In this document: positions 7,808-11,443 of the stretch, piece after piece
How the letters are laid out: every line of letters starts with the position of its first letter
Position numbering within the stretch: the first letter of the stretch is position 1
Assembly (NCBI GenBank): GCA_036939755.1
Contig: JALLAZ010001036.1
Location: 1-11,443, forward strand
DNA from: Stephanodiscus triporus
Taxonomy: Eukaryota > Bacillariophyta > Thalassiosirophyceae > Thalassiosirales > Thalassiosiraceae
DNA length: 11,443 nucleotides
Direction: 5' to 3'
Notes under the pieces: model-generated
The model's input: the letters and a program-made list of their open reading frames with translations, nothing else
The model's database searches: none
Told to the model about the DNA's origin: nothing
Program-made: the position numbers and the translations under genes

Positions 7808-8995
7808 ATGAATGCCTTTGCTCCCGCAATACAAGCATCTCTGCTGTCGGACGCGAGGAAAGGCGCATCTTTAAGACGCTGGTCGGTCCGAGATTTGCTT
7901 TGCTACAGTTCGAGCAACGGGAATGACACCGCCGAAGGCGTCGAATCGTTGCTCCGCGAGGTGCAAATTCGCCTCGCGGTGCAGCACGGCAAACTCTCGT
8001 CGTTCTCGACGTCGATCGAGGAGCATGCGAAGGCGGCGGGGTCGGACATCGAGCGGGCGCGGAGCTGTCTCAAAAGTCTGATGCAACTGCACGAGAACAC
8101 TTACCTGCTCCCGTATCGGATCGTCGACGGCGATTGGCGAGGTCTGTTGGAGAAGTTCACCCGACCCAACAGGAAATACGTAGCCGGCGTATTCGACGAA
8201 ATAATGTCCCGACATGGATCCGCGGTCGAAACGCTCGCCGATGCGGTGATACACGCGCGTGGTGGCATGGAACGACGTGAATTTGGTGAGCAGGACTTCC
8301 CCCGAGACAAGTCCGTCGAATCCTTTTTGCATTCGAGGCTGATGATTCAACTTCTATGCGATCATTACATTTCGCTGAACAAGGGGAAGTCGACGGGGGC
8401 AGTTTCCCTGGGAGCGGACATGGCGGGCGTGATCGATGACGCATCGACCGAAGCGAGGCACGTTTGCGACGCTAATCTCGGCGTCGCTCCCGAAGTTCAC
8501 ATACAACCGGAAGAAAGCGTAGGTCGTCATGATTTCCAACCCCCTCCGATCATTCGCTCTTGGCTGCATCACGCGATAGTCGAGGTCACCAAAAATGCGA
8601 TGACATCGAACGTCCAGAAGCATTCCATTCAATCGGAGTCGATACCTCCCGGTGTGCACATCAGTTTTGGAACAAAGATAATATGCAGTTCGAAGTTTTT
8701 GAGGATACGAATAAAGGACCAAGACATCGGCCTGACGAATAAAGAGCTGGCGTTCGGTTTTGCTCAAAGTTCGTCTCAGAAACGATGGGATCGGTTGCAA
8801 GAGCAGCAGTCGTATGCCGCCGTGAGGCAACCACTGGGGAGCTTGGGCGTCGGTTTGCCATTGAGCAGATTAATGCTGAGAGTATTCGGAGGCAATTTAG
8901 ACGTGTCGAACAATGACGGAGAAGGCGACGCAAGCAGTGGATGCACTGCGACTTTAATGATCAGTTATGATGACAGTCACATCGCTGAGAATTAG
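7808..8995 (+). CDS. Mitochondrial PDK/BCKDK-family protein kinase, divergent (395 aa)
   Basis: Kinases of this family sit in the mitochondrial matrix and inactivate the pyruvate or branched-chain 2-oxoacid dehydrogenase complex by phosphorylating its E1-alpha serine. They use a GHKL (histidine-kinase-like) ATP fold. Seen here: an N-terminal helical domain at about 20-230 with family-like segments (RHGSAVETLADAV at 135-147; SFLHSRLMIQLLCDHYISL at 172-190). An N-box follows with H255, E259 and N263 (HHAIVEVTKNAM), matching the His/Glu/Asn of PDKs. The G2 box is SLGVGLPLSRL (345-355), then FGGNL. The G1 box is weak: DQDIG (304-308) where PDKs have DRGGG. Length is near the family norm of about 400. 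The first 30 residues carry R17, K18, R23 and R24 with few acids, so a matrix-targeting signal is plausible. ATG 7808 is chosen because the upstream in-frame extension to 7658 is translated pyrimidine tract. Pyruvate versus branched-chain specificity cannot be told from this sequence. Confidence 0.85.
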   Translation: MNAFAPAIQASLLSDARKGASLRRWSVRDLLCYSSSNGNDTAEGVESLLREVQIRLAVQHGKLSSFSTSIEEHAKAAGSDIERARSCLKSLMQLHENTYLLPYRIVDGDWRGLLEKFTRPNRKYVAGVFDEIMSRHGSAVETLADAVIHARGGMERREFGEQDFPRDKSVESFLHSRLMIQLLCDHYISLNKGKSTGAVSLGADMAGVIDDASTEARHVCDANLGVAPEVHIQPEESVGRHDFQPPPIIRSWLHHAIVEVTKNAMTSNVQKHSIQSESIPPGVHISFGTKIICSSKFLRIRIKDQDIGLTNKELAFGFAQSSSQKRWDRLQEQQSYAAVRQPLGSLGVGLPLSRLMLRVFGGNLDVSNNDGEGDASSGCTATLMISYDDSHIAEN

Positions 8996-9025
8996 ATTAA
9001 CAGTGCAGGTGAAGTGAAAGCGAGG

Positions 9026-9066
9026 AAGCTATCCGTCTTTTGGCACACTTCGTCGAAGGGTAGCTT
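9026..9066. repeat. Nested hairpin between the convergent PDK-like and WS/DGAT-like stops
   Basis: AAGCTATCC (9026-9034) can pair with GGGTAGCTT (9058-9066) over nine positions with one G-T type pair. Inside the loop is CTTCGTCGAAG (9048-9058), whose five-base arms compete with the outer stem by one base. It lies in the 118-bp gap between two converging genes, where 3' ends must overlap or abut. No AATAAA is seen in the gap on either strand, so a role in 3'-end formation is only a suggestion. Confidence 0.4.
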
Positions 9067-9113
9067 TAAGGAGTAGGAGAAATATACGTTGATCTTGCAA
9101 CTACGGCCATTGC

Positions 9114-11219
9114 TCATTTCACCAGCTTGGATGCTTCCTCGTGAAGCCTCCTGTAATCGTCCAGCACCCAGCTTAAGAACTTGTCCGCGTCCGGGACTGC
9201 CCACTTTTCCGCTGTCACCGTAAGCGAGACCGTGCCGGCGTAACTCTGCACGACGACGCCGATCGGTATGCCCGGCGGCAGGGGGAGGAATCCGGCGGCG
9301 GATTCCACCGCCATCCCACGGATGTGCAGTTTCCCGTCGTAACCCCGGTTGTTCGACACGACCACGGCGGCGTTTGCGTTCGCGCGTCGGAAAATCGCGT
9401 TGGTGATCCCATCCGGGAGGTGGTCTGAACAGAACCTGGCGATGTGGTGCGAGACGAGAGGAGCGGGGCCGCCCTTCGAGCGCAGCAGCGACTCGTGCAC
9501 CCGAACGAGGCGCTCCGTCGGGCACGTCGCCTGCCCTCCCCCTCCCGATTCCGCCGCCGCGTCGCGCTTCATCTCGCCGGGACACCTGGCGACGAACGCG
9601 CCGATATTGTTCCCCACGGACTCGCCCGGCAGGATGACGCCGCCCCTGAGATGGACCGGCACGACCACGTTGATGGTCGGCACGGCATACTTACGTTCCC
9701 GCGAATCTATCGCGGCCGCGTATTCCTCGTGCTCGACCAGCTGCCTGGAGACGGCCGCCGTGACGCAGCTCACGAACAGGTCGTTCACAGTGATCGTCGC
9801 CCCCCTCGCTTTCCCGATCGACCGGGCGACGCCCTTGACCTCGTCTAGGGGAGCGGCGTCGCACCACGAAATCGACCTCCCAGACGGTACGGGTCCCCTC
9901 CCCCTCGCGTCCTCCCGCACGGCGTCGAAGGGATTGGCACGGGTGGTGATCTGCAAGTATCCCTGATAAACCAACGCCCTCGCCGTCCCGACTGCGAACC
10001 ACGCGCAGATCTTCACGAGTCGCATCAGGCGCACGAGGATGCGTCGGAGGAAGCCCCCATTACTCTCTCGACCTACCCTCCTCCTCCTCCTCCACTCCTT
10101 GAATTCCTCCTCGATGTTCGTGCGGATCTCCTCGGCCTCGTCGCAAAGGTCGGAGAGCGCCGCCACGATCGACGCCCCGTCCGCGAGGGCGTGGTGACAT
10201 CGGAAGAGAAGCACCGTTTCCGTCGGATGTCCGTCCCTCCCCTCGTGCGCGGCGTCCCGCCAGGGCCCGCCCCCCGGTGACCGACGTCGAGGATCATCTC
10301 GACTGTCGGACGTCCGGGGGGGGGGTAGAATCGCGTCCGCTTTCGTCCGGCATATCGCGCCGCTCGATCCGAGCGGTCCGTTCGAAATCTTCACCTCCCA
10401 GAGGCGATCGCATACCTCCAGGGGCGACGTGAGCATTCGCTCGATTCGTTTGCGCAGGTCCTCCCTGTACACCCCGAAGTGCGCGGTCTCGGACGCGTGT
10501 CGGTCGAGCTCGGCCTTTATCCGAGACGTCGTCACCGTCGTCGTCCCGTCCTCGTCCCTTCCTCCTACCCCGCCTATCGAATCCGACGTCCTCGACGACG
10601 ACGACGACAACGGGGGATGGAGGCGATGTGTCTCCTCGAAGTGCACGCGCTCGGGGCAGACCACGGAGTGGAATCGAGGATGACGCGAGGGCATGTCCCG
10701 TCGGATCCATGCCTCCTCGAAGTCCGAGACGGAGAACGTCGAGTCGGCCGGGCGGGGCGAGAAACGCGTCGCGTTCTCAGTCGTAGTCGTTGATGCCGCG
10801 GTCTTCTCCCCCGACAATGCGAGGAAGAAGACGGGTATCGATCGATTGTCGTCGGTCTCGGACTTGAGCGAGAATCTCCCCACCGCCGTCATCCTCTTCC
10901 GGAGGACGGTCTCGCGTAGCTCGGGGGCGAGGAACGGGTTGCGATCGTGCCGTCCGTCCCCCCGTCCCGCCGACCACGACGCGCCGAAGGACGACGACGC
11001 CGGTCGCTCGGGGGGCGTCGTCGTCGCCTCGCAGGCTGCTGACGTCGTCGTGGTACGGGGGGGACGCCGCGCCCTACCCGACGCGGCGTCGTCCTCGCGA
11101 TCATCTTCGTCGAACCTCCTCCCCCTTCCAGCGATGCCCGACGATGAGCCTACGGCGAGAGCCGCGGCGGCGGGGAGGAAGGCCTTGCGGCCAAGTATTG
11201 ACGGGATGATCGAGGCCAT
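9114..11219 (-). CDS. Wax ester synthase/diacylglycerol acyltransferase (WS/DGAT)-like O-acyltransferase (701 aa, intronless)
   Basis: Family enzymes transfer an acyl group from acyl-CoA to a fatty alcohol (wax ester) or diacylglycerol (triacylglycerol), usually at the ER. Seen here: the catalytic motif HHxxxDG as HHALADG (342-348, preceded by LLFRC); the family NDVVLA-like motif as NDLFVSCVTAAVSRQL (479-494); a GNNIGAF segment (536-542); and a C-terminal DUF1298-type region with VSNNRGYDG (621-629), VVVQSYAGTVSLTV (655-668) and a closing helix. A hydrophobic stretch at about 393-421 could bind membrane. The first 25 residues are hydrophobic and Ala-rich after a basic pair, resembling a signal peptide or anchor; no diatom plastid ASAF-type motif follows. 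Residues 30-90 and several internal loops (140-160, 203-232, 300-330) are low-complexity Ser/Thr/Arg/Asp insertions, explaining a length above the 450-500 usual for the family. The gene is GC-rich. ATG 11219 is the first Met of the frame. Choice between wax and TAG activity is not possible from sequence alone. Confidence 0.9.
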   Translation of the reverse strand: MASIIPSILGRKAFLPAAAALAVGSSSGIAGRGRRFDEDDREDDAASGRARRPPRTTTTSAACEATTTPPERPASSSFGASWSAGRGDGRHDRNPFLAPELRETVLRKRMTAVGRFSLKSETDDNRSIPVFFLALSGEKTAASTTTTENATRFSPRPADSTFSVSDFEEAWIRRDMPSRHPRFHSVVCPERVHFEETHRLHPPLSSSSSRTSDSIGGVGGRDEDGTTTVTTSRIKAELDRHASETAHFGVYREDLRKRIERMLTSPLEVCDRLWEVKISNGPLGSSGAICRTKADAILPPPRTSDSRDDPRRRSPGGGPWRDAAHEGRDGHPTETVLLFRCHHALADGASIVAALSDLCDEAEEIRTNIEEEFKEWRRRRRVGRESNGGFLRRILVRLMRLVKICAWFAVGTARALVYQGYLQITTRANPFDAVREDARGRGPVPSGRSISWCDAAPLDEVKGVARSIGKARGATITVNDLFVSCVTAAVSRQLVEHEEYAAAIDSRERKYAVPTINVVVPVHLRGGVILPGESVGNNIGAFVARCPGEMKRDAAAESGGGGQATCPTERLVRVHESLLRSKGGPAPLVSHHIARFCSDHLPDGITNAIFRRANANAAVVVSNNRGYDGKLHIRGMAVESAAGFLPLPPGIPIGVVVQSYAGTVSLTVTAEKWAVPDADKFLSWVLDDYRRLHEEASKLVK

Positions 11220-11224
11220 GAGTT

Positions 11225-11313
11225 ATCTATGCTGAGCCACAGCATATAAGCTTTTTTATCTTGAGTAGAAGAATCTATGCTGAGCCACAGCATACGCTTT
11301 TTTATCTTGAGTA
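11225..11313. repeat. Two direct copies of a 41-43-bp repeat, each with a TATGCTG...CAGCATA palindrome
   Basis: Copy 1 is 11225-11267 and copy 2 is 11273-11313. They match except for a 2-base loss after the palindrome in copy 2. Each contains TATGCTGAGCCACAGCATA, a 7-bp perfect inverted repeat around AGCCA, followed by a T run and ATCTTGAGTA. Copy 1 begins 6 bp upstream of the WS/DGAT-like ATG, so the pair sits in its promoter or 5' UTR. A recent tandem duplication of a regulatory site is one reading. Confidence 0.75.
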
Positions 11314-11350
11314 TCGTAGTTAGGCTGTGATTTCTTTGAGGAATAGTCAG

Positions 11351-11423
11351 ATACGCAAATAATACGCAGAAGAACAGGTGGGAACAAGTTTTTTAAGATG
11401 GCGTCTTCTGCGTATTTGCATAT
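11351..11423. repeat. Imperfect inverted repeat near the window end
   Basis: AATACGCAGAAGA (11361-11373) is the exact reverse complement of 11404-11416, a 13-bp stem with a 30-nt loop. Allowing one mismatch and a 3-base bulge, the arms extend to 11351-11373 and 11404-11423 (about 20 bp). It could be a hairpin regulatory element or a remnant of a small inverted-repeat element. No target-site duplication was identified. Confidence 0.6.
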
Positions 11424-11443
11424 TTCGTCGGGTTTTTGTTGCC

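Noticed and set aside
7871..8350. 159-codon minus-strand frame inside the PDK-like gene
   Set aside because: Antisense shadow of a supported coding region with no domain likeness.
8992..9585. 197-codon minus-strand frame overlapping the WS/DGAT-like 3' end
   Set aside because: It overlaps the strongly supported WS/DGAT frame in another register; long open shadows are expected in GC-rich coding DNA.

Overview
The window looks like nuclear DNA of a eukaryotic microalga, most likely a diatom or another stramenopile. This is inferred from gene style: one gene carries five short GT-AG introns (76-106 nt), neighbouring genes are intronless and close together, and a plant/alga-type wax synthase/DGAT lies beside a mitochondrial dehydrogenase kinase. 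No marker fixes the species.

Layout. Positions 1 to about 3570 hold no gene I can support. They are lower in GC and contain a 9-bp tandem repeat (912-947), a degenerate Asp/Asn/Gly-type satellite with a long period of 165-184 bp (about 1430-2115), a shrinking 50/45/40-bp tandem repeat (about 2121-2275), and unrecognised single-copy DNA.

The right two thirds hold three genes. (1) On the minus strand, 7643 to 3611, six exons encode a 1196-residue protein with six tandem bromodomains. This is the bromodomain number of animal polybromo (PBRM1/BAF180), but the BAH and HMG modules are absent. All five splice junctions keep the frame and each rebuilds continuous bromodomain or linker sequence. (2) On the plus strand, 7808-8995, an intronless gene encodes a divergent mitochondrial kinase of the PDK/BCKDK family, which controls the pyruvate or branched-chain 2-oxoacid dehydrogenase complex. 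(3) On the minus strand, 11219 to 9114, an intronless GC-rich gene encodes a 701-residue bifunctional wax ester synthase/diacylglycerol acyltransferase-like enzyme.

Genes 1 and 2 diverge from a 164-bp shared promoter with a 37-nt pure pyrimidine tract (G-quadruplex capable on the minus strand), a 14-bp perfect palindrome and a 12-bp direct repeat. Genes 2 and 3 converge with 118 bp between stops, and that gap contains a nested hairpin. Upstream of gene 3 lie two copies of a 41-43-bp repeat, each with a 7-bp-stem palindrome, then a larger imperfect inverted repeat near the window end.

The products act around acyl/acetyl-CoA: an acetyl-lysine reader, a kinase that limits acetyl-CoA supply from pyruvate or branched-chain acids, and an acyl-CoA-using neutral lipid synthase. 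Any functional link between them is inference from proximity only; eukaryotic neighbours are often unrelated. The most notable item is the hexa-bromodomain protein.
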